64,000 nucleotides of DNA from Przewalskia tangutica (Eukaryota > Streptophyta > Magnoliopsida > Solanales > Solanaceae), in NCBI GenBank assembly GCA_029844215.1, contig CM056731.1:79132992-79196991 (forward strand), written 5' to 3'. The position numbers were made by a program, and so were the translations under genes. A model generated the notes under the pieces. It did not search any database, had not been told where the DNA came from, and saw only the letters and a program-made list of their open reading frames with translations. Below are positions 11,050-22,418 of the stretch, piece after piece (within the stretch, counting starts at the first letter, position 1; every line of letters begins with the position of its first letter).

Positions 11050-11973
11050 CTTCATTTTAAAAACCGTTAGTTCTCTTACATTAAAAATGATTGATGATTC
11101 TTATGAAATGCTTTCAGATCTTTATTATTGAGCTTAAGCGTGAGGCATTCCGTAAGTGTTATTCGAGCTTAAGCGTGAGGCATTCGTAAGTATTATTCGA
11201 GCTTAAGTCAAAGACATTGCGTAGTTATTATTCGATTAACACGTATGCGTCTAGTACTATATATTGTAAAATATCATGCTTTAGGAAGAATCACATACCT
11301 TACCGTGAAAACTTTGCCAAGTTGAATATGTCGCGAGAAGAATCAGCCTATAATAGTCGAACACGTCTAACAACGTTGAACTACTTTGTATGATTCTAAG
11401 CAGAGGGTTCTATATCCTACGGAAAATTGGGCGATCTTCCCTACGGTGAGCTACTCAAGTCATGTGAAAACAGATCGCATGTAAATCAGGTTTGATTATT
11501 CTTCTTTAAACCCTTCTACTGTAGTAACAGTTCAATTCTATTACGTGATATTCTTCTAAGTATTTAATACTTATTCTAATACTACAACAATAAGTATTCT
11601 CTTATTCAAAGAGGTTAGGATTTGTTACCTCGGTAAGCCCGATAATATCCTAGATAAAGTCGCGCTGAGCAAGGTTTAGCTCTAAGTTGTATGCGCTCAG
11701 TAGCTCGAGAAACCTTAGAAGTTCGTCACAACTTCTACTAAGGACTAAGGGATTTGGGCTAGGGTATTTTGGGCATTATAACAATACTAGAAGACAACTT
11801 TTCTACCAAGGGAGGGGGGTAGATTTTTGGCTAGGCTAGGGGGGGGGCCTCGGCCAAACTACTAGGCTAGAGGGGGGGGGGGTAGTGTTTGGACGAAATG
11901 GCTCAAGGGAGAGGAGAGGATTTTTAGACTTGGAAGATAACTTTGTGGATGAAGAATTCTTCATCTAAAGGGG

Positions 11974-11984
11974 GGTATTTATAG
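11974..11984 (-). promoter_or_regulatory. Putative TATA box of B 3' LTR
   Basis: CTATAAATACC on the minus strand, about 405 bases inside the LTR; the 5' LTR copy is at 19144-19154. Confidence 0.6.
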
Positions 11985-12389
11985 CTCAATGCTTGGCCAA
12001 CCAATGGCCAAGATGAAGACAAGTGCAAGGCAAGTGTAGGGTGAAGATTAACTATACACAAATATCCTACCAACTCCTTGACTTTGTGCAAGGCACAAAA
12101 AACGTGCCAAACCTCTCAATTTTCGTCCAATGGACGATTCAAGTCCATCAATGGGAGGGTGCCAAGTGTTGCCCTCCCGTAGGTCCAAAATGTTTCGTCT
12201 CTCGGAAAAATCCGCAAAAATTAGAAATGACATAGCCGGAATTTACCCTACGAAAGCTGTGGAAACGTTTCGTCGGAAAACTATTCGTTTTGTGAGTTGT
12301 GCCCAAAAAAGCGTTTTGCCTAAACTTTAAGGCTAGACTTTTTTATGCGTATTCCACACGTACATACTGCGGAAATACGAGGTATAACA

Positions 12390-12400
12390 TTCTCCCTTAG
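12390..12400 (-). other. Polypurine tract of element B
   Basis: A purine run (minus strand TAAGGGAGAA) directly precedes the 3' LTR. It is shorter than GGAGGGGAGAA in A and D, probably through lost bases. Confidence 0.7.
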
Positions 12401-12544
12401 AAACATTCGTCGAATGTTCCTTCCCAAACGATTAACGATAAGATTCTTCATAACTTAAGCGATTGCAAATGCCACACGGCCCACGAAACAACACTTAGGC
12501 GAAGCGATAACGAAAATTTACAAGTAGGAAAGTGAATTACGGAG

Positions 12545-13800
12545 GTGTGGGAATAGGTGAGATATACGCCTCATGTCCTCGCCGGCTTCCCGTCATCTCT
12601 CACGAGCTCGTTCGCCACAAGACTTTGTGGAAGCCACGTCCTTCGTCGCAGGCGCTAACGACGATCGACTATCGCTATGGGAATCTCTCATACGATAACC
12701 CCTCGATCACTGGACATCGTCGATCGGGTGTACCTAGATGGATCCCCGATCATCTCCTCGGCGTAGATACGTGAAAAACCGGATCTGCGCCTCCAGATCG
12801 GACGGCGGATCCTACTCATAGAGCAACCTTGCCTACCTCGCGGACAATCTGAAGCGGCCCGATGTACGCGGTGAGTTTCCTTCTTCCCGAATCGCATCAC
12901 ACCCGCCGTGGGTGGCGCTAGGAAAACCCAATCATGAACCTCGAACTCAAGATGCGGCGACGATGATCTGCGTCGACTTACATCGACTACGGTGTCGATA
13001 GCGCTCTCGGATAAGCTTCGCCTTATCGGCTGCTGCACCAAATCTGGTCCCACCAGTGCACCTCGCCCATCGAACCAACCTATAGGCGATCTGCACTTCC
13101 TCATACAAGGCCTCATAAGCGCGCCGTCCGAATCTTGGGTGGTAGCTATTATTATCTGCGAACTCAACTAGAGGCAAATGATCCTCCCACTACTGCGAAG
13201 TCAATAACACGGGCTCGCGACATATCCTCGAGAGTGCGGATAGTGCGCTCTGCTGTCCGATGCTGCGTGGATGAAATGCGATTACTCGGGCTCACTGCGT
13301 CCCTAAACCCTCTGGAAGGACCTCAGAAGTTAGCCGTGGCGGGCTCCACATGCGATATGATCGAAGTAGGGACTCCATGCGATCGACAATCTCTCGGATG
13401 TAAAGTCGGCATAATCCTCGGTAGAAAAAGTCGTCTGGCGGGAAGAAAGTGGGCTGATTTAAATCGACTGTCGGCGATAACCCATAGAGAATCATGTCTC
13501 CTCCGAGTGCGAGGTAATCCCGTGATGAAGTCCATGTTGATTACCTCCCACTTCGGTCGGGATCTCGATAAATGCGTAACAAACCACGGGCCTCACGGTG
13601 CTCTACCTTCGCTGCGACAACACGGGCGAGCTACGAACTCGCAGCGTCCTCTTCAGCCATCCCACCAATACGGATCTAAGGTCGTGGTACATCTTGGTCG
13701 ACCGGATGGATAAAGTAGCTTGTATTTGTGTGCTTCCCAAGAACACTGCTGAAGTCACGAAACATCCGGAACACACAATCGCCCTCAAACCTTAGCACCC
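12545..13800 (-). pseudogene. pol: Integrase and chromodomain-like end of element B pol
   Basis: Integrase inserts the cDNA; in chromoviruses the C-terminal chromodomain directs it to chromatin. Near 13610-13700 a frame matches the N-terminal zinc-binding region (STKMYHDLR followed by remnants of the Cys pair). At 13323-13535 the core begins MDFITGLPRTRR, containing the first catalytic Asp, then KSAHFLP. At 12947-13167 the C-terminal part reads CRSPIGWF, GPDLVQQ, LEFEV and GVMRFGKK. The final piece near 12550-12600 reads EAGEDMRR then HLF, typical of the tail of a Tekay-like chromodomain. The frame changes several times, so it is not translatable as it stands. Confidence 0.8.
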
Positions 13801-13941
13801 ATGGTGCTACCTCAAGACCGCGCCTCACGAAGAGTCGTATCACGATAACGTGTCAAAGCTGGATCCTCGGTGTTGCCTCTTCACCTCGCCGGCGATGGAA
13901 GACTCGGCAACCTCGCGAACTCTAACCCTCGCTATCGAGAA

Positions 13942-14244
13942 TCAATCAAGCGGACACCAAGGCTCGCTGGCGATGCAAATCACGAACCATGTCCTCCTCT
14001 CTGCTGCACATCGATAGGCTCCCCATCGACCTCGACTAAGGCATACGCCTAACATTGGCCTTCCCGGGTGGTGCGGGATATCAACATCGTAATCCTTAAG
14101 CAACTCTAACCACCGTCTGCGCCGTAAGTTCGGCTCCTCTGGTGAAGATATCTGGAGGCTCTTGTGGTGCGTAAAAATATCCACGTGAACCCCATACAAA
14201 TAGTGCCTCGGATCTTCAAAGCGTGAATCACGCCATGACTCCAA
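13942..14244 (-). pseudogene. pol: RNase H domain of element B pol
   Basis: One 100-codon minus frame carries [19 protein letters not shown], then [18 protein letters not shown] and HHPG. These are the hallmark strings of the Ty3/gypsy RNase H end, where the Asp of the DHKSL motif is catalytic; here it reads HHKSL. The conserved ending ADALSR is damaged to VCLSR. The domain removes RNA from the RNA:DNA hybrid during cDNA synthesis. Confidence 0.85.
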
Positions 14245-14249
14245 ATCAT

Positions 14250-15060
14250 GGGTGGGGTAGTTCCTCTCGTGTTTCTTAATTTGTCGGGATCATATGCTAT
14301 AACTCTTCCATCTTTGTATCAACACATCCCAACCCGATGCTGGCGCATCACAATACACAACATAACCGTCTGGACCTCCGGAAGAGTAAGAGCGAGGCGG
14401 TCGTCGATCTCTCTTTCAACAATCGAAACCACGCTCCAAGCATCGGTCCATGGAACTTGGCGCCACGAGTCGGCCTAGTCAATGGTGCGAGATAGAAGCA
14501 AACTTCTCCACGAACGCCGATAATAACTGCGAGGCCCGAGCTGCGAACCTGCAGCCGGGTAGTAGGTCTCGGCCAAGTCTGCGCCTCGATCTTGGCGTAT
14601 CCACTCGAATGCCATCGGCCGACAATATGCCTAAGAAGCGCATGCGAAGTCAACCAAAACTCACATTTGGAAAACTTGGCGTACAAGCGCTGGTCTGGAG
14701 AAGCTGTCGGCCAAGATCGCCAAATGCTCCGCATGCTCTGATGCGGCGAGAATAAACCAAGATATCATCGATGAACACTATCACAAGCGTGTCCAAAAAT
14801 GGTTTGAACACTCGGTTCATCAAATCCATGAATACCGCGGAGCATTGGTCAACCAAAGACATGACCACGAACTCATAATGCGTCTGCGGGTCGAATGCGA
14901 TCCTAGGGACATCCACCTCTCGACACGAACTCGATGATAGCGATCGCAGATCAATCTTGGAGAAACATCTCGCGCCGCTGGTCGAACAAGTCATCAATCA
15001 CGGGAAGGGTATCTGTTCTTAATGGTCACCTTGTTGACTTCGTAGTCAACACACGTGCGC
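14250..15060 (-). pseudogene. pol: Reverse transcriptase of element B pol
   Basis: The order along the minus strand is VDY...NKVTIKNRYP (about 15055-15010), CFSKIDLRS (near 14960), the region with IAFDPQTHYEF, then the catalytic box FIDDILVYS (14747-14779) with both aspartates intact. A thumb and connection piece follows at 14348-14740. At least three frameshifts separate these blocks. RT copies the element RNA into cDNA from the tRNA-Met primer. Confidence 0.87.
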
Positions 15061-15254
15061 GTCGTCCCTTCTTCTTGCGAACAATACGGCGCCGGGAGAA
15101 ACACTAGGTCGATAAAACCGCTTCTCGGCCAAATCCCTCGGTGGTCCTTGACTCCTCAACTCGGCGGTGCCATTACGTATGGCGGAATGGAAATAGCCGA
15201 GTATCTGCAACACATCTATACAAAACTCGATCTCCTCTGCGGAGGATACGGAGG

Positions 15255-15850
15255 TCATCGAAACACGTCTGGGAACTCGTGACTCTCGAATCGACTAAAA
15301 ATCTGGTACCGCGACTTGATATCAAACACCGACGAGATGGTAGATATACCCGCCTGCACCATCTTCCTAGCCTTGGTAGGAAATAAACCTACCACCGGCG
15401 ATACCGTGCTCCTCCCACTCAACAACGGCTCGCCGAAGCGGAACCGTACTACTCTCTCTCTGCGGTCTACATTGGCGTAGCAAGCTAGCCAATCCGTCCC
15501 CATAATCACGTCGAAGTCAATCATCTCGACTCTATCAAGTCGGCTGAGTGCGACGATGTAAATGGTCACAGGACAAGCCACATATACCGCCGAGCTACCG
15601 AATCACCCATGGCGTAGCTACCTCGAAAGGGTCTATGGACTCGTGCTCTATCCCTATCCTACTAGCAACAGGGAGATATATAGGGCCAGTAGAACCGGAT
15701 CTATCAAAGCATACACATCAAACCCGAAGCGATAAGGTACTGTGGCGACATCGGTGAGGCCTCACGATCTGTCGGTGGACAAAGCATAAATGCGGTTACG
15801 AGGACCGCTAGGCTGGACGAGCCACGACCTGCCGCGACCTGGCGACCCGT
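15255..15850 (-). pseudogene. pol: Retropepsin-type protease region of element B pol
   Basis: The frame at 15255-15581 reads IYIVALSRLDRVEMIDFDV then IMGTDWL, the typical second half of a gypsy aspartic protease. The catalytic DxGS region should lie near 15690-15720; a DPV/GS-like remnant is visible but out of frame. The enzyme cleaves the gag-pol polyprotein. Confidence 0.75.
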
Positions 15851-15999
15851 GTGTACCACGCCTCGGGGCGAGTAGCTGTAGGAGATGACGGCGGCAGCGA
15901 ACGAAGGTGAGCCCTACCGCGCTGCCCCGGTCGGACGGTACCTCTGCTACTACGGGCGTGCGAAGCCACAGGGCCTGAGTGCGCCCTCGAAAACTCTGG

Positions 16000-16919
16000 T
16001 GTCTTGAGGGCGGTGCGGGAGTGCTCAGCTGGGCGTGGTGCGAATCTAGGCTGCTTGAGGCCGCCCGCCCACGATAACCCGAGAAGACCCTCGCGTCACG
16101 GCCTTCTGCTCTTCATCTCGTCCACTCGCCGACCTGCGCTCGCCGCATCAGGCGTGAGCTGCGTGCGGGTAATGTCCATACCCGGTGAAGAAAACCGCTG
16201 CGACTTCGGCCATATAGTCGTCTGGCGGTGACATAGCGGTGCACCTATCCTCCATATCTGCTACCAAAGGGGACATATCGAGCCAATGAATCAAACTCGA
16301 CATTGTACTCACGGCGGTGCATCCTGCGCCTCGATGGTAAAAATCTATCGGCCGCGCCCTCGCCATCTGTGGAGGCAAGAAGTGAGTGAGGAAAGCCTCG
16401 AGAACTCATCCCAGTAGGCTGGGGCGTGCTCTCCGGGATAACTCCGTGAATCAAACCAATCGATTGCGGTATCACGCACCGATGCGAACAAAGGTCACGG
16501 ACTCTGTCTCGAGGCCTTGATCACCCTCATGATTCTCTGTGGTAGCGGATGAACTCCTGCGGATCATCCTCGGCCTCGACAGTAAAACTCGGCGGGCTAC
16601 AACTCAAGAAATCTCGTAGTCTCAAACTATTCGCCTCGGGTGCACCACGGGTGCGGCCGAGAGGCTGAGCTGGGCTGCGCGTCGATCTTTCCTCGTATCG
16701 GGCCTGACTTTAGCCAATAGGCGGGCCATCTCGCTTGTACCCTAACTCCTCGCCCGGTGTGGGGCGGGAGGTGTGGTGCTTGTGGTCTGTCTTTGGTGGC
16801 GGCGTCATAGAACTCGCCGTCTACGGTATAGGCGGGCACGAGCCCTCGTGACTCTGGGTGTCTGCTAGCGACTCCCATTTGCCTTGCCGCCACGGGCGGG
16901 TTGCCTTACGTGGAGGCAT
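16000..16919 (-). pseudogene. gag: Gag of element B, frameshifted
   Basis: The start is probably the minus-strand ATG at 16917-16919 (MPPRKA opening). Frames at 16148-16475 carry PPQMARAR, FDSLARYVP and VADMEDR, the capsid strings shared with the gags of D and G. A zinc knuckle is not clearly visible between gag and protease (15850-16000); that stretch is GC-rich and scrambled. Confidence 0.78.
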
Positions 16920-17031
16920 AAGCATTACGAGGAAAGGAATACGTTAGAGAGTCCAACCTATAACCGCGACTCTAAAGCACGATCTCGGAATGAGAAAAAT
17001 GAAACCAATCCTAAATATCCTATAGCCTCAC

Positions 17032-17062
17032 GATTATTGGTGTGGTGCACAACACGATAATC
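17032..17062 (-). promoter_or_regulatory. Leader hairpin with GTGCAC loop (element B)
   Basis: GATTAT and ATAATC outer arms, GTGT and ACAC inner arms, and the loop palindrome GTGCAC intact. Confidence 0.55.
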
Positions 17063-17107
17063 AAGACTCTACTAGATACGATGCGTAGACACTTTCAGAG
17101 GATTAAT

Positions 17108-17119
17108 CGCTCGATACCA
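17108..17119 (-). other. Primer-binding site of element B
   Basis: The minus strand reads TGGTATCGAGCG where TGGTATCAGAGC is expected. In a structurally complete element this is more likely a read error at CAG than a real change. Confidence 0.75.
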
Positions 17120-17123
17120 CTTT

Positions 17124-19563
17124 TGTCACGACCCATTCGGGGCGTGATGGTGCCTTGGGGCACCCAGTAGTCATACATCAGTGATCGTGAAATATAAAAC
17201 AAGACATGAAACGATTTATAAAATAAGACACGCTTTATGTGAACAAGCGTCGCCTTTCGGCATATATATATAAACGGGTTTTAGCGATTTACATCCGACC
17301 TTTGTACAACATGACTACAGACCTCTAAGAAATATACAACTATGGCGGGACGGGGCCCGCCATACCACTATACAAACTATCTACAATACAGGAGATCATA
17401 CCAAAGTAGAGCCTCGGAGAAGATGGAGCTCACGACACCAATGCAAAGAGATCCTAAGGATGCGGATCTAGCACTGCTTGCCCTTACCGCGGCATGAACG
17501 CAGCCCGAAGGAGGTCGAGATAACAGTACTAAGTATGCGTAAAGTACTTAAATGAAAACATATCATTTTAAAACCGGTTTACAAATATGTGTGAAACAAC
17601 CGAGAAACCGCGTGAGTACTGGCATCACAAACAAGAGCAACAATAGGTAATCGTAATAGGTCTTGTCTAGGCTGCGAATGATCGAAGCAGGGCCACTCGC
17701 CCATATCATCATGCGCAAGCCTAATCTGAACTCGAGTCCGCATGGAGCCCTTCACGTGGGCGCGTGAGGTATAACCCGCGTCGAGGGTGCTACTCCTCGG
17801 CATCGCTGGACTCGTTGTCGCGTAGGCCACATAGACCGCGTGAGGCATAACCCGCATACTAACACGGAACTCGTAGCTCGCATAGGCCCCGGACCCGCGT
17901 GAGGTATTCTCGAATCATGGTCCCGAGCGCTGAGTCTACCCGCGTCGGAGGCGACTTAACCTCCGGTATCATCTCAAGAGGTGAGTGATAGTACACTAAC
18001 ATAACGACTTATCTTTAAACAACATAAGCACAACAAGGATACTCTCTTATACAAGCGTTACAAGATACTAACACATAGCATCATATCATGTCTACTTATC
18101 AAACCATCTTATTATTCTTTTCACAATTCATAATAAGTGCATTTATAAACACATAGTCAAACTTGTTTCTTTTATCAATCTTAAGTGGTTATACTTAACT
18201 TCCCATAAAGCTAGTATAACTCTTAAGCTTACATTTTAAAAACCGGTTAGTTCTCTTACATTAAAAATGATTGATATTCTTATGAAATACTTTGAGATCT
18301 TTATTATTGAGCTTAAGCGTGAGGCATTCAGTAAGTGTTATTCAGCTTAAGCGTGAGGCATTCGTAGTAAGTATTATCGAGCTTAAGTCAAAGACATTGC
18401 CGTAGTTATTATTCGATTAACACGTACGCGTCTAGTACTATATATTGTAAAATATCATGCTTTAGGAAGAATCACATACCTTCTCGTAAAACCGCCAAGT
18501 TGAATATGTCGCGCGAGAGAATCAGCTATAATAGTCGACACGTCTAACAACGCTCGACTACTTTATGTGATTCTAAGCAGAGGTTCTATATCCTACGGAA
18601 AATTGGGCGTCTTCCCTACCGGTGAGCTACTCAAGTCATTGTGAAAGCGATCCCATGTAAATACTGATTTGATTATTCTTCTTTAAACCCTTCTTGTGGT
18701 AGATTCAATTCTATTATGTGATATTCTTCTAAGTATTTAATACTTATTCTAATACTACAACAGTAAGTATTCTCTTATTCAAAAGAGGGTTAGGATTTGT
18801 TACCTCAGTAAGCCCAATAATATCCTAGATAAAGTCGCGCCTGAGCAAGGTTTAGCTCCTAAGTTATGCGCTCAGAGCTCGAGAAACCTTAGAAGTTCTT
18901 CACAACTTCTACTAAGGACTAAGAGATTTGGGCTAGGGTATTTTGGGCATTATAACAATACTAGAAGACAACTTTTCTACCAAGGGAGGGGGGGTAGATT
19001 TTTGGCTAGGCTAGGGGGGGCCTCGGCCAAACTACTAGGCTAGAGGGGGGGGTAGTGTTTGGACGAAATGGCTCAAGGGAGAGGAGAGGATTTTTAGACT
19101 TGGAAGATAACTTTGTGGATGAAGAATTCTTCATCTAAAGGGGGGTATTTATAGCTCAAGGCTTGGCCAACCAATGGCCAAGATGAAGACAAGTGCAAGG
19201 CAAGTGTAGGGTGAAGATTAACTATACACAAATATCCTACCAACTCCTTGACTTTGTGCAAGGCACAAAAAACGTGCCAAACCTCTCAATTTTCGTCCAA
19301 TGGACGATTCAAGTCCATCAATGGGAGGGTGCCAAGTGTCGCTCTCCCGTTGGTCCAAAATGTTTCGTCTCTCGGAAAAATCCGCAAAAATTAGAAATGA
19401 CATAACCAGAATTTACCCTACGAAAGCTGTGGAAACGTTTCGTCGGAAAACTATTCGTTTTGTGAGTTGTGCCCAAAAAAAACGTTTTGCCTAAACTTTA
19501 AGGCTAGACTTTTTTTTGTACGTATTCCCTTACGTACATACTCTGGAAATACGGGGTATAACA
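17124..19563 (-). repeat. 5' LTR of element B
   Basis: It pairs with 9926-12389. AT-rich sections (18010-18300 against 10840-11130) are nearly identical. GC-rich sections differ by many 1-3 base losses at CAG, CTG and CCGG. Confidence 0.92.
19144..19154 (-). promoter_or_regulatory. Putative TATA box of B 5' LTR
   Basis: CTATAAATACC on the minus strand; this copy would drive the element B transcript. Confidence 0.6.
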
Positions 19564-19568
19564 GATAT
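19564..19568. repeat. Target-site duplication of element B, right copy (GATAT)
   Basis: It matches 9921-9925. The sister LTR H2 shows the uninterrupted site at 43084-43100. Confidence 0.92.
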
Positions 19569-20262
19569 CTTGTCTAACACTTGGTTAATAACCTTCCTAA
19601 CACATCAAGGATGAACACTTAAGAGTTTAAGAATTGTTGGACAACTTTAGGTCAAGAAATTGGCCCATGGCCGAGAGTTACAAGGAAGGGATAGAGTATT
19701 TTCTCAAGTCTTGAAATAATTCTAAGTGTGGGAGATTCATCCTACTAGTGTGATGATATAACACAACCAAGGGCTAGGATTAAAACATGTGTGTGGTTGA
19801 GATTAGGGACAAGTGTGTGTGGGTCCCACTTGTCCACTTGTCCAACAAATATCTCACAAAAAAATCTAGCACAAGACTTGTCCATTTGTCATCTTGCACG
19901 CCCCACATGGGCCCACTTGGGGTGACATGTGTCGCCCTCCTATTCGTCCAAAATATTTTCATCTCCCAAAAACATCCATAATGGCCAAAATCTCGAAAAT
20001 AATGTGGGCCCCACAAAATCGTAAATTTCTCCCGTAGGCCCCACGTGACCAATTCTGAAAATAAAATTCCATAATTCTCTAATATTCCAAGAAGTCCAAA
20101 TACCAAAATTGAGAATCCAAGTCCCAATAATAAACATTTTTCCTTCACGAGGTTCGGAATATTTTCTGTCGGAAATTCAAAATTTTCTTCCCTTTCGTAC
20201 TTAGTGTTATATTCTCGTACGTACGTCCTCACATACATACTCTGGAACTATGGGGTGAAACA
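19569..20262 (-). repeat. LTR H1, second part
   Basis: It continues H1 after B with the CTTGTCTAACACTTGG stretch seen at 43093 in H2 and ends in GGGGTGAAACA. No polypurine tract follows, so H1 is either the 5' LTR of its element or a lone LTR. The 152-codon minus frame at 19780-20238 reads LTR U3 and lacks homology to any protein I know; a sister LTR (43314-43678) breaks it. Confidence 0.8.
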
Positions 20263-20554
20263 CATTAGTCCAAAGTAAAAACAGTCTAATGTAAATACAG
20301 TCCATTAGTCCATTAGGTGGTGTTCTTGGCCAACTACTACAATCAAACTTATCCAATTTTCGGTTAGCATGCCGGAATTACTTCTTTAATCTTCCAACTT
20401 ATATTCCAATCTTTATATACGTTACAATAACTTTGTTATTAACTGTCAACATGTAATAGGTAACGTTTTTACCATTTTAATGGCTAGCATGACAATTTCT
20501 CGATTTTAGCAACTTAACAAGGTCCAAATCTTTTCCATCTTCCTTCCATGTATC
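20263..20554 (-). repeat. LTR scrap H3
   Basis: It matches 42505-42815 of H2 (the AGTCCAATGTAAATAC repeats to CCTTCCATGTATC). Cut on the left by the end of H1 and on the right by element C; its continuation is not found beyond C. Confidence 0.7.
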
Positions 20555-21277
20555 TGTCACGACCCGACCCCGGGCCGCGACTGGTGCCCTACCTGGGCAC
20601 CTTTCTAATCATACAACATAATAAACTGCGGAAGATAAATAACACCCTTTTTTTTTTAAACCAAGTCCAAGCTGATAAGGCTGCCATAATCATAACAATT
20701 ACCCGAAAGGGTCTACACCGTAACAAGGTAAAAAAAAACAACTCTAGCCAGTCTAGTCCACAGATGAATACAGACCTCTAAGATTTGAACAAATACTATG
20801 ATGGTATAAGGCCCCGCCGTACCCCTGAATATACATAGCCATGACAAATCCGGAACATTGGAGCCATCTCAAAATGCTGAACCAGGATCCTAAGCTCGCG
20901 GATCCACAACTGTGTACCTAAACCTGCGGACATTTAACGGCCCGAAGAAGTCGATAACAACAGTAATATGGAACGGAAAATAAGGTACAGTAAACAAATC
21001 ATAACTGTACAAAAGAATGACAGGGGCAAGTATAAAAGGGTACATACGGATCCTAGTGTCATTACCATCTCGTGAACTTAATAGTACCTTATTATCTTTT
21101 CCCATTTTTCAATAAAAGTTATAGTCACTTTCTTACGTACATACTTAGGAAAAATCGTCAAGTTCATTACCATACAACTTACTTATCTTTCATAACATAA
21201 TCCGGCCCTTTATGGAGGGACGCATATACTACCCGGCCCAATCTGGGACGCGATCAAATCACACAAATATCAAAGCG

Positions 21278-21499
21278 TGCCCGTGGAATCCCCCATCACT
21301 GCCGACAGTCATAAGTGTAACATATAACCATGTGACGCGCCCGTGGCATCCTACCTCACTGTCGGCGTACACATACACAATACATATATATATCTCCTGC
21401 CCGTGGAATCCCACATCACTGCCGACAGCCGTAGGTGTAACATATAACCATGTGATGCGCCCGTGGCATCCTACCTCACTGTCGGCGTACACATATACA

Positions 21500-21552
<53 letters not shown>
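21278..21552. repeat. About 120-base tandem duplication plus CA/TA microsatellite (LTR C)
   Basis: Two units with TGCCCGTGGAATCCC and CATATAACCATGTGA, followed by a CA run and about 19 TA pairs. The copy in the second LTR (35815-36074) has a shorter TA run and no CA run. Confidence 0.85.
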
Positions 21553-21554
<2 letters not shown>

Positions 21555-22368
21555 GTGGCGCATGCCGGAATCCCTCATCGTATAAGCATGGCCATAACGT
21601 GCCCTCGGCATCCCTCATCGTAGGTGCAGGTCTTCATGGGGAGCTAGCCCATGGAGTAATAATATAACATGCCCCCGGAATCCCTCATCGTGGGTACATG
21701 TCTTCATGGGGAGCTAGCCCATGGAGTAATAGTCGTACATAGCATGGTCGCATGCCCCGGAATCCCTCATCGTATAAGCATAGCCATGGGTAATAAAACA
21801 AATCCGGGAATCTAACCCGCCTCCTGGTCACATGCCCCGGAATCCCACAACCGTATAAGCATGTCCAAGGATCAATCATAATGGAAGCATACCCGTGGAA
21901 TCCCACATCACTGTCGGTACGTCCAAGCAAACTTACAACAAGACAGCCGACCCTCCAACTGAGAGTCACGACAACGTAAACATATAATACTTGCACTCAA
22001 AGCTATCACAAGCAAACATAGGCAAGTTCATTAAATCTTTATACTTCCATTTTTATAAACTCATGGCACTTTCGTTTCACCCATAAAAATCCGGGAATTT
22101 AACCCAAAGTACTACGCACCTCTACTCCTTTAAAATGACTCTTTTTCAAATAAAACTTCCAAGATACTAATAACCGTAGTATCAAGTCATACTTACTTTT
22201 CAAGACAAGTCACAATACCTTTTTAGAAATACAATTATAGGCTTCTGAATCACGTGACTTCTTTCTTTAAAACCTTAAGCAATTGGTACCTTTAAAATAA
22301 TTTGCCCTTCTTTATTTCAAGTCATTTCTTTGCTTACATTACTGAAGAAAACCATTCTTTTAATCTTC

Positions 22369-22418
22369 CATAAAGTTGTTATAACCAACTTCCCATAAAG
22401 CCGTTATAACTCTTTATG
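22369..22418. promoter_or_regulatory. Conserved LTR hairpin (LTR C)
   Basis: Arms CATAAAG and CTTTATG, inner GTTATAAC against GTTATAAC, loop with CTTCCCATAAAG. Partner copy at 36666-36715. Confidence 0.55.

Larger units (their letters stand above)
9926..12389 (-). repeat. 3' LTR of element B
   Basis: It starts TGTCACGACC and ends GGTATAACA on the plus strand. It includes a GC-rich section with repeated CGTGAGGTATAACCCGCG-like motifs (10540-10760), a conserved hairpin (11002-11049) and a TATA box at 11974-11984. The small minus-strand frames at 10289-10825 are LTR reading noise. Confidence 0.92.
9926..19563 (-). mobile_element. Element B: complete-structure Ty3/gypsy chromovirus with gag-pol
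   Basis: It is 9638 bases with LTRs of 2464 and 2440 bases, a 4.7 kb interior, a polypurine tract, an initiator tRNA-Met primer site and a perfect 5-base target duplication. Reading along the minus strand the interior gives gag, protease, RT, RNase H, integrase and a chromodomain-like end. It is the only element here with a recognisable full pol, so it is the likely source type of enzymes for its gag-only neighbours. Coding frames are broken at many GC-rich sites. The Tekay/Del assignment rests on long LTRs, the primer type and the chromodomain; a phylogeny could change it. Confidence 0.9.

Noticed and set aside
13135..13713. 192-codon plus-strand frame as a gene
   Set aside because: It is the opposite strand of the integrase of element B, whose motifs are clear on the minus strand.
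12545..16919. Endogenous pararetrovirus (caulimovirus) as the source of the RT
   Set aside because: The order protease-RT-RNase H-integrase with flanking LTRs, polypurine tract and target duplication is that of Ty3/gypsy; caulimoviruses lack integrase and LTRs, and no movement protein is seen.
19780..20238. 152-codon minus frame as a host gene
   Set aside because: It lies in LTR U3 and its counterpart in the sister LTR (43314-43678) is broken into two frames. No domain is recognisable.
21212..21618. Frames of 113 and 119 codons on both strands as genes
   Set aside because: They read through a TA/CA microsatellite and tandem LTR repeats (IYIYIY peptides). The sister LTR has different repeat lengths.
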